A DNA stretch of 64,000 nt from Agromyces sp. G08B096 (GTDB lineage Bacteria > Actinomycetota > Actinomycetes > Actinomycetales > Microbacteriaceae), in the NCBI RefSeq assembly GCF_040267705.1, contig NZ_CP158374.1, positions 2,666,001-2,730,000 on the forward strand, read 5' to 3'. A program made the translations under genes and the position numbers. The notes below the pieces were generated by a model that was not told where the DNA came from, made no database searches, and saw only the letters and a list, made by a program, of their open reading frames with translations. Numbering within the stretch: position 1 is the stretch's first letter; every line of letters begins with the position of its first letter. Below, one piece after another: positions 1 through 8,759 of this stretch.

Positions 1-684
1 GCGGAGGACGACGAAGCTGAGGATGCGGGCCGGTCGGCCGCGGCGGGCACGGCGGCAGCGGCGGGCACGGCGGGCACGCGCCTCGGCTCGCTCCTCGAGG
101 AGCATTTCGACGGCCCCGAGCTGCATCCCGACCTGATCCGGGTCCGGACCGCGCCGGGCGTCGATCGGATCGGCCTCGGCGCGAGGCCCGGCCACGCCCG
201 GCTCCGGCCGACGTCGCAGAGCCTCGCCGAGGTCGCGCCGCACGCGTTCGCGGGGTTCCGGCTCGAGCAGCCACGGGCGAGGGTCACCGCGGTGATCGAG
301 GCATCCGGCGCGCCCGGAATGACCGCGGGTCTCGCGCTGCGCCAATCGGAAGCACGTCACCTGCGCCTCGGCGTTCGCGACGGCGTCGTCGAGCTCGTGC
401 TCCACGTCGACGGCGACGAGCACGTGCGCGGCACCGCGCCTGCGGCGGACGGCAGCGTGGAGCTCGAGCTCGCGATCGACGGTTTCGCGGTCGCCGCGCG
501 CGTCCGCACCGCGCAGCAGGCCGATGCGGACTGGACCGAGGTCGGGAGGGCCGGCGTACGCCCGCTCAGCAGCTCGGGGATCGGCAGCTTCGTCGGCGTG
601 ACGGCCGGAGTGTTCGCGACCGGCACGAATGCGGCGGACGCCTGGGCCGACGTCGACGTGCTTCGGGTCGAGCACGTCGCCTGA
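1..684 (+). CDS. C-terminal part of a GH43-type beta-xylosidase/arabinofuranosidase (partial)
   Basis: The frame is open from the first base of the window to the TGA at 682-684, giving 227 visible residues; the start and catalytic domain lie upstream. The visible part is a beta-rich segment beginning near FDGPELHPDLIRVR, then a stretch ending SLAEVAPHAFAGFRLEQP, then MTAGLALRQSEARHLRLGV. This is the look of the concanavalin-like C-terminal domain that follows the five-bladed propeller in GH43 beta-xylosidases, where one expects a residual 'Gly-Leu..Tyr' ligand-facing strand. An Ala/Asp-rich linker occupies residues 1-25. The next genes are a LacI regulator and xylA-xylB, so a role in releasing xylose from xylo-oligosaccharides is a reasonable inference. 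The exact GH43 subfamily and substrate cannot be read from this fragment. Confidence 0.6.
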   Translation, partial: AEDDEAEDAGRSAAAGTAAAAGTAGTRLGSLLEEHFDGPELHPDLIRVRTAPGVDRIGLGARPGHARLRPTSQSLAEVAPHAFAGFRLEQPRARVTAVIEASGAPGMTAGLALRQSEARHLRLGVRDGVVELVLHVDGDEHVRGTAPAADGSVELELAIDGFAVAARVRTAQQADADWTEVGRAGVRPLSSSGIGSFVGVTAGVFATGTNAADAWADVDVLRVEHVA

Positions 685-685
685 C

Positions 686-709
686 GGCGGCGGCACCGGC
701 GCCGCCGCC
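686..709. terminator. GC-rich hairpin between convergent genes
   Basis: GGCGGCGGC at 686-694 and GCCGCCGCC at 701-709 are perfectly complementary around a 6-base loop. It sits directly after the GH43 stop and before the 3' end of the opposing LacI gene, so it can serve both strands. There is no T-run, as is usual for high-GC actinobacterial terminators. Confidence 0.5.
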
Positions 710-725
710 GGCGCCGGCGCTGGCC

Positions 726-1760
726 TCAGCCCGCGGGCGGCGCGGTGCTCTCGCGGACGACGAGGCTCGTGGCCAGGTCCATCCGAGGGGTCGGCACCCC
801 CGTGCCCGTCGGCGCCTCCGCGAGCCGGATCGCGAGGCGTGCCGCTTCCTCCCCCATCCGGCGCAGCGGCTGGTGCACGGTGGTCAGCCGCGGCGTGAGC
901 CACCGGGCCAGCGGGATGTCGTCGTAGCCGACGACCGAGAGGTCCTCCGGCACCCGCAGGCCGAGCTCCCGCGCCACCTCGAGCACGCCGAGCGCCTGCA
1001 TGTCGCTGCCCGCGAAGACCGCCGTCGGGCGTTCGGGGCCCGCGAGCAGCTCGCGGGCGTGGTCGCGGCCGCCGGTGACGTGGAAGTCCCCGAACCGGAT
1101 CCAGGCGGGGTCGATCGACACCCCGGCGGAGTTCATGGCCGACCGGTAGCCGTCGACCCTGGCGAGCGAGCACATCATGTCGGCGGGGCCGCTGATCGCG
1201 GCGATGCGGCGGTGTCCGAGTTCGAGGAGGTGCCGGGTCGCCGCCAGACCCCCCGACCAGTTCGCGGAGCCAACGCTCGGCGCGTCGGGCGACGGGTCGC
1301 CGGCCGGGTCGACGATGACGAATGGGATGGCTCGGGCGCGCAGCTGCTCGCGGTACTCGGGTGCGAGGTCGCTGAAGACGAGCACCACCCCGACGGGTCG
1401 GCGGCGCATGACGCCCTCGATCCAGTCGGCGTCGGGCGAGTGCCGGCTGCCGCTGACGGTGAGCACGACACTCAGGCCGTGCTCCTTCGCGACCGATTCG
1501 ACGCCGTCGATGAGCTCCATCGACCAGATCGGGTCGAGCTCGTGGAAGACGAGCTCGATGAGCTCGGCGCGCGCTTCGCTGCGTCCGCCTCCGCGCCGGC
1601 GGTAGCCGCGGTCCGCGAGGACTCGCTCGACGCGCTCCCGGGTGGCCGGCGACACATCGGCCCGCCCGTTGAGCACCTTCGAGATCGTCGACAGCGAGAC
1701 TCCGGCCTCGTCGGCGACGTCGGCGAGCCTGACCCGCTCGGTCGCGGCATCCGTTTTCAT
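726..1760 (-). CDS. LacI-family transcriptional regulator (probable xylose/xyloside regulator)
   Basis: This 344-residue protein has the LacI layout: an N-terminal helix-turn-helix at about residues 10-35 (VRLADVADEAGVSLSTISKV, then LNGRADVS), followed by a periplasmic-binding-protein-like sensor domain with GYDDIPLARWLTPRLTTV near the C-terminus. The ATG at 1758-1760 was chosen because the HTH begins a few residues later, as in the family; the frame remains open far upstream across xylA but that part is an antisense shadow. The gene is divergent from xylA and shares a 123-bp promoter region with two palindromes. By position it probably represses xylAB and itself, and perhaps the upstream GH43 gene. 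The effector is not readable from sequence. It is not the ROK-type XylR. Confidence 0.9.
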   Translation of the reverse strand: MKTDAATERVRLADVADEAGVSLSTISKVLNGRADVSPATRERVERVLADRGYRRRGGGRSEARAELIELVFHELDPIWSMELIDGVESVAKEHGLSVVLTVSGSRHSPDADWIEGVMRRRPVGVVLVFSDLAPEYREQLRARAIPFVIVDPAGDPSPDAPSVGSANWSGGLAATRHLLELGHRRIAAISGPADMMCSLARVDGYRSAMNSAGVSIDPAWIRFGDFHVTGGRDHARELLAGPERPTAVFAGSDMQALGVLEVARELGLRVPEDLSVVGYDDIPLARWLTPRLTTVHQPLRRMGEEAARLAIRLAEAPTGTGVPTPRMDLATSLVVRESTAPPAG

Positions 1761-1761
1761 G

Positions 1762-1782
1762 TTTCGAATCCTAGTTCCGAAA
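1762..1782. promoter_or_regulatory. Palindrome at the LacI gene start (candidate autoregulatory operator)
   Basis: TTTCG and CGAAA arms (1762-1766 and 1778-1782) flank an AT-richer centre immediately upstream of the regulator's ATG. LacI-family proteins commonly bind such sites over their own promoter. Confidence 0.4.
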
Positions 1783-1836
1783 GTTGCGGCGTCAGCGTCG
1801 CGTCCCCCGGCTTGCATCTGCTCCATGGGACAATTA

Positions 1837-1853
1837 TGTTGGTTTTGCCAACA
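1837..1853. promoter_or_regulatory. Candidate operator upstream of xylA
   Basis: TGTTGG-TTTTG-CCAACA is a perfect 6+6 bp inverted repeat in the AT-richest part of the xylA leader, 30 bp before the xylA start codon. It differs in sequence from the GGGAAA-type palindromes elsewhere in the window, so it is likely the site of the adjacent regulator rather than of the shared LacI network. A GG-rich ribosome-binding site (AAAGGCGG, 1871-1878) follows. Confidence 0.5.
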
Positions 1854-1883
1854 AATCATCGACGACGCTGAAAGGCGGATCCC

Positions 1884-3077
1884 ATGGCCACTGCGCCCAC
1901 CCGCGACGACAAGTTCTCCTTCGGGCTCTGGACCGTCGGCTACAATGGCACCGACCCGTTCGGCGGCCCCACGCGGAACGCGCTCGACGTCGTGCACGTC
2001 GTCGAGAAGCTCGCCGAGCTGGGCGCCTACGGGCTCACTTTCCACGACGACGACCTCTTCGCGTTCGGCTCCGACGACGCCGAGCGCCAGCGGCAGATCG
2101 ACCGCCTCAAGCAGGCCCTCGCCGACACCGGCCTCATCGTGCCCATGGTGACGACGAACCTCTTCTCCGCCCCCGTCTTCAAGGACGGCGGCTTCACCTC
2201 GAACGACCGCGACGTCCGCCGCTTCGCGATGCGCAAGGTCATGCGCCAGCTCGAGCTCGGCGTCGAGCTCGGCGCGAAGACATTCGTCATGTGGGGCGGT
2301 CGCGAGGGCGCCGAGTACGACGCCGCGAAAGACATCCGCGGCGCGCTCGAGCGGTACCGCGAGGCCGTGAACTTCCTCGGCCAGCACGTGATCGACCAGG
2401 GCTGGGACATCCGCTTCGCCATCGAGCCGAAGCCGAACGAGCCGCGCGGCGACATCCTGCTGCCCACACTCGGCCACGCCATCGCGTTCATCGAGTCGCT
2501 CGAGCACCCCGAGCTCGTCGGCCTCAACCCCGAGGTCGGCCACGAGCAGATGGCGGGCCTCAACTTCGCGGCCGGCATCGCGCAGGCGCTGTACCACGGC
2601 AAGCTCTTCCACATCGACCTCAACGGCCAGCGCGGCATCAAGTACGACCAGGACCTCGTGTTCGGCCACGGCGACCTGCACAACTCGTTCGCCCTCGTCG
2701 ACCTGCTCGAGCACGGCGGCCCCGGCGGCGTGCCCGCCTACGACGGCCCGCGTCACTTCGACTACAAGCCGAGCCGCACCGAAGACGAGGACGGCGTGTG
2801 GGAGTCGGTCAAGGCGAACATGCGCACCTACCTGCTGCTGAAGGAGCGTGCCGCGGCGTTCCGCGCCGACCCCGAGGTGCAGGAGGCGCTCGCCGCCGCG
2901 AAGGTCGACGAGATCCAGACGCCCACCCTGAACGAGGGCGAGACCTGGGAGGCGCTCGCGGCCGACCGGTCGGCCTTCGAGGACTTCGACGCGAACGCGT
3001 ACCTCGGCGGCAAGGGCTTCGGCTTCGTGCGCCTGCAGCAGCTCGCGACCGAGCACCTGCTCGGCGCCCGCGGCTGA
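1884..3077 (+). CDS. xylA: Xylose isomerase (class I, actinobacterial short type)
   Basis: XylA interconverts D-xylose and D-xylulose in the cytoplasm, using two divalent metal ions in a TIM barrel. The 397-residue length and motif positions match the well-studied Actinoplanes and Streptomyces enzymes almost residue for residue: H54 and D57 in FHDDDLF, E181 and K183 in [12 protein letters not shown]217 and H220 in NPEVGHEQ, D245, D255 and D257, and D293 in RHFDYKP. All ligands and catalytic residues are present, so the enzyme should be active. The ATG at 1884 has AAAGGCGG six bases upstream. It is followed after 135 bp by xylB on the same strand, giving the usual isomerase-kinase pair. Regulation is probably by the divergent LacI protein through the palindrome at 1837-1853. 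Confidence 0.98.
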   Translation: MATAPTRDDKFSFGLWTVGYNGTDPFGGPTRNALDVVHVVEKLAELGAYGLTFHDDDLFAFGSDDAERQRQIDRLKQALADTGLIVPMVTTNLFSAPVFKDGGFTSNDRDVRRFAMRKVMRQLELGVELGAKTFVMWGGREGAEYDAAKDIRGALERYREAVNFLGQHVIDQGWDIRFAIEPKPNEPRGDILLPTLGHAIAFIESLEHPELVGLNPEVGHEQMAGLNFAAGIAQALYHGKLFHIDLNGQRGIKYDQDLVFGHGDLHNSFALVDLLEHGGPGGVPAYDGPRHFDYKPSRTEDEDGVWESVKANMRTYLLLKERAAAFRADPEVQEALAAAKVDEIQTPTLNEGETWEALAADRSAFEDFDANAYLGGKGFGFVRLQQLATEHLLGARG

Positions 3078-3116
3078 TCCACCGCGTCCCCACCACCTCG
3101 TCCCCCACCAGTCCGT

Positions 3117-3185
3117 CGAGCGTTCCTTGTTCGCGCCCCCGGTCTCCGCTCGTGCGGAAACGGCGGGCGGGAACGGGAACGCTCG
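3117..3185. other. Long inverted repeat in the xylA-xylB intergenic region
   Basis: CGAGCGTTCC (3117-3126) pairs perfectly with GGAACGCTCG (3176-3185) across 49 bases that can themselves fold (TCCGC-TCGT-GCGGA near 3145). The structure would sit in the xylA-xylB transcript just before the xylB ribosome-binding site (AAGGAGGG, 3200-3207). A role in differential expression or processing is only a possibility. Confidence 0.4.
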
Positions 3186-3212
3186 GCGCACGATCGCCCG
3201 AAGGAGGGCACC

Positions 3213-4610
3213 ATGGCACTCGTCGCCGGAGTCGACTCGTCAACCCAGTCGTGCAAGGTCGTGATCCGGGATGCCGAGACGGGGGCCCTCGTCCGCTCCG
3301 GTCGCGCGCCCCACCCCGACGGCACCGAGGTCGACCCCGCCGCCTGGTGGGGCGCCCTGCTCAGCGCCTTCGCCGACGCGGGCGGGCTCGACGGGGTCGA
3401 GGCGATCTCCGTGGCCGGTCAGCAGCACGGCATGGTCGTGCTGGACGCCGAGGGGCGGGTCATCCGCGATGCGCTGCTCTGGAACGACACGCGTTCCGCG
3501 CAGGCCGCGCGTGAACTGATCGACGAGGTCGGAGCGGACGCGTACGCGCACCGCACCGGCGTCGTGCCGGTCGCCTCGTTCACCGCCACGAAGATGCGCT
3601 GGCTGCGCGACACCGAACCCCGGAACGCTGCCCGGGTCGCCGCCGTCGCCCTCCCCCACGACTGGCTCACCTGGCGGCTGCGCGGCTACGGACCCGTCGG
3701 CGAGTCGCCCCGCGGGCCGGTGCTCGAGGAGCTCACCACCGATCGCTCCGATGCGAGCGGCACCGCGTACTGGGGTGCGGAGGGCTACGACCGCGACCTG
3801 CTCGTGCGCGCCCTCGGCCGCGATGCGATCCTGCCGCGGGTGCTGGGCCCAGGCGAGGCGGCCGGCCGCACCCCCGACGGCATCCTCGTCGGCCCGGGTG
3901 CGGGCGACAATGCCGGCGCCGCGCTCGGACTCGACGCCCGCCCGGGCGACGTGGTCGTCTCGATCGGCACGAGCGGCACGGTGTTCGCCGTGACGGAGCA
4001 TCCGATCGCCGACGCGAGCGGAACGGTCGCGGGCTTCGCGGATGCCTCGGGCGCCTGGCTGCCCCTCATCGCGACGCTGAACGCGGCCCGCGTGCTCGAC
4101 CGGGTGGCAGCGCTGCTCGGCGTCGACCACGACGAGCTCGGCCGCCTGGCGCTCGAGGCGGAGCCCGGCGCATCGGGGCTCGTCCTCGTGCCGTGGTTCG
4201 AAGGCGAGCGGACGCCGAACCGACCCGACGCGACCGCCTCGCTCACCGGCATGACGCTGGCCTCGACGACCCGGCCGAACCTCGCGCGGGCGGCGGTCGA
4301 GGCGCTGCTCTGCAGCCTCGCCGAGGGCCTCGACGCGGTGCGCGGGCAGGGCGTCGAGGCGCGCCGCGTGCTGCTCATCGGCGGGGCGGGGAAGAATCCG
4401 GCGGTGCGCCGCATCGCCGCGCAGGTCTTCGACGTGCCCGTGGTCGTCCCGGCGGCGGGCGAGTACGTGGCCGACGGCGCCGCGCGGCAGGCCGCGTGGG
4501 CGCTGACGGGCGACCGGCCCGGCTGGCGCGTCGAGCTCGACGACGAGCTCACTCCCGACCCGCACCCGGAGATCCGCGCGCAGTACGCCCGCGCGACCGC
4601 CGGCGCCTGA
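3213..4610 (+). CDS. xylB: Xylulokinase (FGGY family)
   Basis: XylB phosphorylates D-xylulose to xylulose-5-phosphate for the pentose-phosphate pathway. The 465-residue protein has the two actin-like halves of FGGY kinases: the N-terminal phosphate motif [12 protein letters not shown] (residues 6-17), the substrate segment VAGQQHGMV (about 68-75), LLWNDTRS (88-95), the probable catalytic base D232 in [12 protein letters not shown], and the second phosphate motif [11 protein letters not shown] (249-259). [14 protein letters not shown] near residue 390 is the adenosine motif. Its neighbour xylA and the QQHGM signature favour xylulose over glycerol or gluconate. Start ATG 3213 has a good AAGGAGGG site. 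Confidence 0.95.
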   Translation: MALVAGVDSSTQSCKVVIRDAETGALVRSGRAPHPDGTEVDPAAWWGALLSAFADAGGLDGVEAISVAGQQHGMVVLDAEGRVIRDALLWNDTRSAQAARELIDEVGADAYAHRTGVVPVASFTATKMRWLRDTEPRNAARVAAVALPHDWLTWRLRGYGPVGESPRGPVLEELTTDRSDASGTAYWGAEGYDRDLLVRALGRDAILPRVLGPGEAAGRTPDGILVGPGAGDNAGAALGLDARPGDVVVSIGTSGTVFAVTEHPIADASGTVAGFADASGAWLPLIATLNAARVLDRVAALLGVDHDELGRLALEAEPGASGLVLVPWFEGERTPNRPDATASLTGMTLASTTRPNLARAAVEALLCSLAEGLDAVRGQGVEARRVLLIGGAGKNPAVRRIAAQVFDVPVVVPAAGEYVADGAARQAAWALTGDRPGWRVELDDELTPDPHPEIRAQYARATAGA

Positions 4611-4672
4611 CCTCGCCGTGTCGGCGCCCGCACGGCGCCGACCCCCTGCACCCCGCGTGCCCCATCCCCTCT

Positions 4673-4730
4673 TGTGTCGGCGATATCCGCCCGTCGGCCC
4701 GACCCCGCACCGGCGGATTCCGCCGACACA
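4673..4730. repeat. Long palindromic hairpin element between xylB and glycerate kinase
   Basis: TGTGTCGGCGATATCCGCC (4673-4691) pairs with 4712-4730 at 17 of 19 positions around a 20-base loop. It lies between two convergent genes, so it may terminate both transcripts. The arm sequence (GTGTCGGCGG-ATCCGCC) is the same as in the hairpins at 38169-38224 and 38354-38409, so this is one member of a dispersed family. The remainder of 4611-4807 shows no gene. Confidence 0.6.
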
Positions 4731-4807
4731 CTTGGGGGCGCGGGCGCGAGGGAGATCGGCCGCGGGAACGAGCGACCCGGGCGCGAGAGCCCCGCCGGCC
4801 GCGCCGG

Positions 4808-5947
4808 TCAGCCCTGCGTGCGCGCCAGCGCGCGTCCGGCCGCCTCGAGCCAGGCGACAGGGTCCACCATCGCGGCGGCGGAGGATCCGGCGAGCGCCGT
4901 CAGAGCGACGGATGCCTCGAACCCGGCGGGCTCCGCCGTGATCGCGCCCGCCACGAGGGCGACGGGCACCCCGGCCTCGCGCGCGAGCCGGGCGACCTCG
5001 GTGGGCGCCTTGCCCGCCTCGGACTGCCCGTCGTAGCGGCCCTCGCCGGTGATGACGAGGTCGGCGCGGGCCGTGGCATCCGCGAGGCCGATGGCGTCGG
5101 CGACGAGCCTCGATCCGGCACCCATCTCGGCACCCCAGGCGAGCAGCCCGAACCCGGTGCCGCCGGCGGCGCCCGCGCCGTCGGCCGCGGCGAGGCGGGC
5201 CCCGTCGGGAACGAGGGCGACGAGCCGTTCGAGCCGGTGCTCGAGCAGCGGGATCGTTTCGGCGTCGGCGCCCTTCTGCGGCCCGAAGACGGCGGCGGCG
5301 CCGGTCGGCCCGAGGAGCGGGTTCGTCACGTCGCCGAGGATCAGGGCGCCGCGGGGCGGCAGCGGCGGGAGCCCGGTGAGGTCGACGCGTGCGAGCTGGT
5401 CGAGTCCGCGGCTGCCGGGGTCGACCGGCCGTCCCGACTCGTCGACGAACTGGGCCGCCATCGCGGTGAGCGCGCCGGCGCCGCCGTCGGTCGAGGCGCT
5501 GCCGCCGAGCCCGAGCAGCAGCCGCTCGACGCCGGCTTCGAGGGCCGCGACGATGGCCTGGCCGAATCCGACGGTGTGCGCGTCCTCGGGCCGGAGCGGG
5601 TCGACGAGGTGGAGCCCGCTCGTGGCCGCGAGCTCGACGACGCCCGTGCCGTCGGGCAGCCGCAGCCAGGCGGTGGCGACCTCGGGCGCGCCCGCGACCG
5701 GCCCGGAGACGGTGACCGGCACGCGCTCGGCGCCGGGGACGGCGGCGGCGAACGCGTCGATCGTGCCCTCGCCGCCGTCGGCCATGGGCCGGAGCACGAG
5801 GTCGTCGCCCGGTCGTTCGGCGAGCCACCCGCGTGCGATGGCCGCGGCGGCGCCCGCCGCATCGACGGTGCCCTTGAACGAGTCGGGAGCGACGACGATG
5901 CGGCGCGCCGCGCCCTCGCCTGCCGCGCCCGCGGGGCCCGCGCTCAC
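4808..5947 (-). CDS. Glycerate 2-kinase/glycerate kinase (GarK/GlxK family)
   Basis: The 379-residue protein is a type II glycerate kinase that phosphorylates D-glycerate into lower glycolysis. Recognisable blocks are IVVAPDSFKGTVDA near the N-terminus, RPMADGGEGTIDA, the LLGLGGSASTDGGAGAL phosphate-binding region, LGDVTNPLLGPTGAAAVFGPQKGA and LVITGEGRYDGQSEAGKAP. Length is typical. The GTG at 5945-5947 was chosen because it overlaps the stop of the upstream ThuA gene by 4 bp (GTGA) and precedes the first conserved strand by about 12 residues. Co-transcription with ThuA and GH42 genes is likely. D-glycerate could come from aldarate breakdown, but no aldolase or tartronate-semialdehyde reductase is adjacent, so the metabolic link is open. 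Confidence 0.92.
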   Translation of the reverse strand: MSAGPAGAAGEGAARRIVVAPDSFKGTVDAAGAAAAIARGWLAERPGDDLVLRPMADGGEGTIDAFAAAVPGAERVPVTVSGPVAGAPEVATAWLRLPDGTGVVELAATSGLHLVDPLRPEDAHTVGFGQAIVAALEAGVERLLLGLGGSASTDGGAGALTAMAAQFVDESGRPVDPGSRGLDQLARVDLTGLPPLPPRGALILGDVTNPLLGPTGAAAVFGPQKGADAETIPLLEHRLERLVALVPDGARLAAADGAGAAGGTGFGLLAWGAEMGAGSRLVADAIGLADATARADLVITGEGRYDGQSEAGKAPTEVARLAREAGVPVALVAGAITAEPAGFEASVALTALAGSSAAAMVDPVAWLEAAGRALARTQG

Positions 5948-6675
5948 GCCGGGGATCCGGCGTCGGCGAGCGGATGCCCCGCCGTCGGCGCCGGCACCTG
6001 GCGGAGCCACCGCAGGGCGCGGTGCACCAGGTCGCGGTGCGCAGCCGACTCGTACGACCGGAGGTCGTGCCCGAGCCCCGAGTACACGACACGCGAGCGG
6101 CCGAGCTCGCGGGCCCAGACGAGCGGATGCCGGATCCCGGCCTCCTCGTGCTCGGCGATCGGCTCGATGACCCCGGTCAAGGGCAGATCGGTGTAGCGCT
6201 CGTCGAAGACGGTGAAATCGGCCAGCCCGTCGGCGATGGCGTGGTTGCCAACGATGTGCACGTGCGCCTCGCCGATCTCGGGATGCCACGACCGGTCGCG
6301 CACCCACCGCCCGCCGAGCGCCTCGCCGTAGGCGGGCAGCTCGCGGAGGGTCGCGGCCGCGGAATGCACGGCGAGCACGCCGACGCCGCGGTCGAGCGCG
6401 CGGTCGAGGCCGTCGGCGGCGCGGGAGACGAGCTCGGGCGACGGGTCGCCGGGGTCGGGGTCGCCGTCGGGGATCGGCCCGTCGGGGTCGCCCGCGTTCA
6501 CGATGACCACGCGCACGTCGTCGTCGAGCGACGCGAGGCCCTCGAGCGGGCCGAGGACGATCTCGACGTCGAAGCCCGCTTCGCGGGCGATGCCGGCGAG
6601 CACCAGGCTTGTGTCGGCGTACGGGTGCCAGGGGTCGGCCGTCCGGCCGGACCCGCTCAGGATGACGGCGCGCAT
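5944..6675 (-). CDS. ThuA-like (trehalose-utilisation) domain protein
   Basis: The 243-residue protein matches the ThuA fold, a glutamine-amidotransferase-like domain found in sugar operons. Visible features are RAVILSGSG, WHPYADTSLVLAGIAREAG, VVIVNAGDPDG, LAVHSAAATLRELPAY (position of the 'lH.g' turn of the family), HVHIVGNHAIADGL, and VVYSGLGHDLRSYES with a conserved LGHD. The biochemical activity of the family is uncertain; ThuA is tied to trehalose/disaccharide 3-keto metabolism in rhizobia. ATG at 6673-6675 has a strong GGAGGGG site. It overlaps glycerate kinase by 4 bp and follows the GH42 gene by 50 bp, so one operon is likely. Confidence 0.85.
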   Translation of the reverse strand: MRAVILSGSGRTADPWHPYADTSLVLAGIAREAGFDVEIVLGPLEGLASLDDDVRVVIVNAGDPDGPIPDGDPDPGDPSPELVSRAADGLDRALDRGVGVLAVHSAAATLRELPAYGEALGGRWVRDRSWHPEIGEAHVHIVGNHAIADGLADFTVFDERYTDLPLTGVIEPIAEHEEAGIRHPLVWARELGRSRVVYSGLGHDLRSYESAAHRDLVHRALRWLRQVPAPTAGHPLADAGSPA

Positions 6676-6725
6676 GGCCCCTCCCTCGGTCGTCGCGTGC
6701 ATCGTATCCTCCGGCTCGGCGCCCG

Positions 6726-8759
6726 TCACGCGCCCGGCGCGCCCTCCGGGCCGGATGCCGGCTCGGTCGCCGCCGCGGCGGGCAGCCGCAGGATCCGCCA
6801 GTCGTACGGGTCGAGCCGGATGCCGTCGATCGCCTCGCCCGTGACGAGGTCGGTGCCGGCGACCGTGGCCGACACCCGCTCCGGGCCGTGGTTCACGACC
6901 GTGAGCACGTCGCCGCGGCGCATCGCCTCGACGTCGGCGGGCAGCTCCGGGACGACCGGCTCCACGCCGGCCGCCGCGAGGACGTGGTCGACGACCGCCT
7001 GCACGCCCGCCTCGTCGGGCACCGTCGCGAGATAGCGGGCCGAGCCGCGGCCGGTGTCCCGCACCGTGAGCGCGGGGCGCCCCGTGAGCCGCCCGCCGGT
7101 GAAGAAGGCCTCGACCGAGGCATCCGTCACCCGCAGCTCTTCGGCGAGAAGCGTGCCGACGGCGGCGCCGAAGGGCCCGGAGAAGGGTGCGGTGCGCTCC
7201 CCCGGCGAGGCGGCCGGCGCGTCGGGGGCGACGAGGGCGCCGAAGTCCTCGACGTCGACGCCGAGGATGCCCCGGAGCTGCGTGAGGAACCCGCCGTCGC
7301 GGAACCGGTCGTACTCATCGACGATGTCGGTGAAGGGGCCGGCGACGAGATGGCCGCCGGCCTCGACGAAGCCCGTGAGCGCCGCGGCATCCGCCTCGCG
7401 GAGGAGGTACAGGAGCGGCGCGACGACGAGGTCGTACCCCTCGCCGACGCGCGCCGCGGGCACGAGGTCGACCTGCACGTGCCTCCGGTGCAGGGCGCGG
7501 TACCAGCGCTGGACGACGGCGAGGTAGTCGAGCCCGTTCTGCGGGTGATCGGATGCCTCCACCGCCCACCAGTTCTCCCAGTCGAACACGATCGCGACCC
7601 GCGCGTCGCGCGCGCCCGCCGGCAGTTCGGGCAGCGCCGCGAGCGCGTCGCCGAGCGCGACGACCTCGCGCCAGGTGCGCGTGTCGGTGCCGGCGTGCGG
7701 CAGCATCGCCGAGTGGAACTTCTCGGCACCGGCCCGCGACTGGCGCCACTGGAAGAAGAGGATGCCGTCGGCGCCGCGGCCGATCGCCTGCGCGCTGAGG
7801 GCCGCCATCTGCCCGGGCGCCTTCGGCGCGTTCGTCGGGCGCCAGTTCAGGGCGTTCGTCGCCTGCTCCATGAGCAGCCACGGCACATCGGGCTTCAGCG
7901 AGCGCACGAGGTCGCGCTGGAACGCCGCCGCACGGAAGGACTCGGGATCGTTCGGGTCGGGGTAGCAGTCGTCGCTCACGAGGTCGACGTGCTCGGCCCA
8001 CCGGGCGTAGTCGGCGGGCTTGAAGGCGCCCATGAAGTTGGTCGTGATCGGCTGCGTCGCGCCGGCCGCGCGGATGAGCTCTTTCTCCATGAGGTAGCAC
8101 TCGAGGAGCATGTCGCTGGTGAATCGCCTGAAGTCGAGCATCTGCCCGGGGTTCCGGCTGTACGGCGCCTTCCTCGGCGGCAGGATCTCGTCGAACGACG
8201 AGTATCGCTGCGACCAGAAGTTCGTGCCCCAGGCCGCGTTCAGCTCGTCGATGCCCGCGTACCGGTCGCGGAGCCACCGACGGAACGCGTCGCGCGCGGC
8301 GTCGGAGTAGTCGAAGTTCAGGTGGCATCCGTATTCGTTGTTGACGTGCCACATCACGACGGCCGGATGCTCCGCGTACCGCCCGGCGATCGCGGCGACG
8401 AGCTCGCCGGCGAGGCGGCGGTAGACGGGTGACGAGGGCGCGAACTGCTGCCGGCTGCCCGGCCAGAAGATGCTGCCGTCCTCGTCCCTCGGCAGGATCT
8501 CGGGGTAGGCCGCGCTCGCCCACGGCGGCGGGGACGCCGTCGCGGTCGCCAGGTCGACGGCGATGCCGCCCTCGTGCAGCAGGTCGATCACCCGGTCGAG
8601 CCAGGCGAAGTCGAACTCGCCCTCGCGCGGCTGGATCCTCGCCCATGAGAAGATCCCGAGGCTCACCATGGTGACGCCCGCCTCGCGCATCCGCGCCACG
8701 TCGTCGGGCCAGATCTCCTCCGGCCACTGCTCGGGGTTGTAGTCGGCGCCGTAGTGCAC
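6726..8759 (-). CDS. Beta-galactosidase, GH42 family
   Basis: The enzyme hydrolyses terminal beta-galactosides, often from plant galactans, and is probably cytoplasmic because no signal peptide is seen. The 677-residue length fits GH42. The (beta/alpha)8 domain starts at once with HYGADYNPEQW; E142 in WHVNNEYGCH is the expected acid/base and E298 in WLLMEQATN the expected nucleophile. A trimerisation-type middle domain (about residues 390-600) and a short beta C-terminus follow. The GTG at 8757-8759 was preferred to upstream ATGs because it has GGAGGA at the right spacing and begins exactly at the conserved HYG motif. The gene is divergent from an ABC importer; the shared 291-bp region holds a LacI-type palindrome. 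Confidence 0.95.
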   Translation of the reverse strand: MHYGADYNPEQWPEEIWPDDVARMREAGVTMVSLGIFSWARIQPREGEFDFAWLDRVIDLLHEGGIAVDLATATASPPPWASAAYPEILPRDEDGSIFWPGSRQQFAPSSPVYRRLAGELVAAIAGRYAEHPAVVMWHVNNEYGCHLNFDYSDAARDAFRRWLRDRYAGIDELNAAWGTNFWSQRYSSFDEILPPRKAPYSRNPGQMLDFRRFTSDMLLECYLMEKELIRAAGATQPITTNFMGAFKPADYARWAEHVDLVSDDCYPDPNDPESFRAAAFQRDLVRSLKPDVPWLLMEQATNALNWRPTNAPKAPGQMAALSAQAIGRGADGILFFQWRQSRAGAEKFHSAMLPHAGTDTRTWREVVALGDALAALPELPAGARDARVAIVFDWENWWAVEASDHPQNGLDYLAVVQRWYRALHRRHVQVDLVPAARVGEGYDLVVAPLLYLLREADAAALTGFVEAGGHLVAGPFTDIVDEYDRFRDGGFLTQLRGILGVDVEDFGALVAPDAPAASPGERTAPFSGPFGAAVGTLLAEELRVTDASVEAFFTGGRLTGRPALTVRDTGRGSARYLATVPDEAGVQAVVDHVLAAAGVEPVVPELPADVEAMRRGDVLTVVNHGPERVSATVAGTDLVTGEAIDGIRLDPYDWRILRLPAAAATEPASGPEGAPGA

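Noticed and set aside
4611-4807. Small protein genes in the xylB-glycerate kinase gap
   Set aside because: Possible GTG-initiated frames are fully explained by the GC-rich hairpin and lack ribosome-binding sites.
3240-6092. A 950-codon open frame on the minus strand opposite xylB
   Set aside because: It is a shadow of xylB and glycerate kinase with no family motifs, extreme Arg content and no ribosome-binding site.
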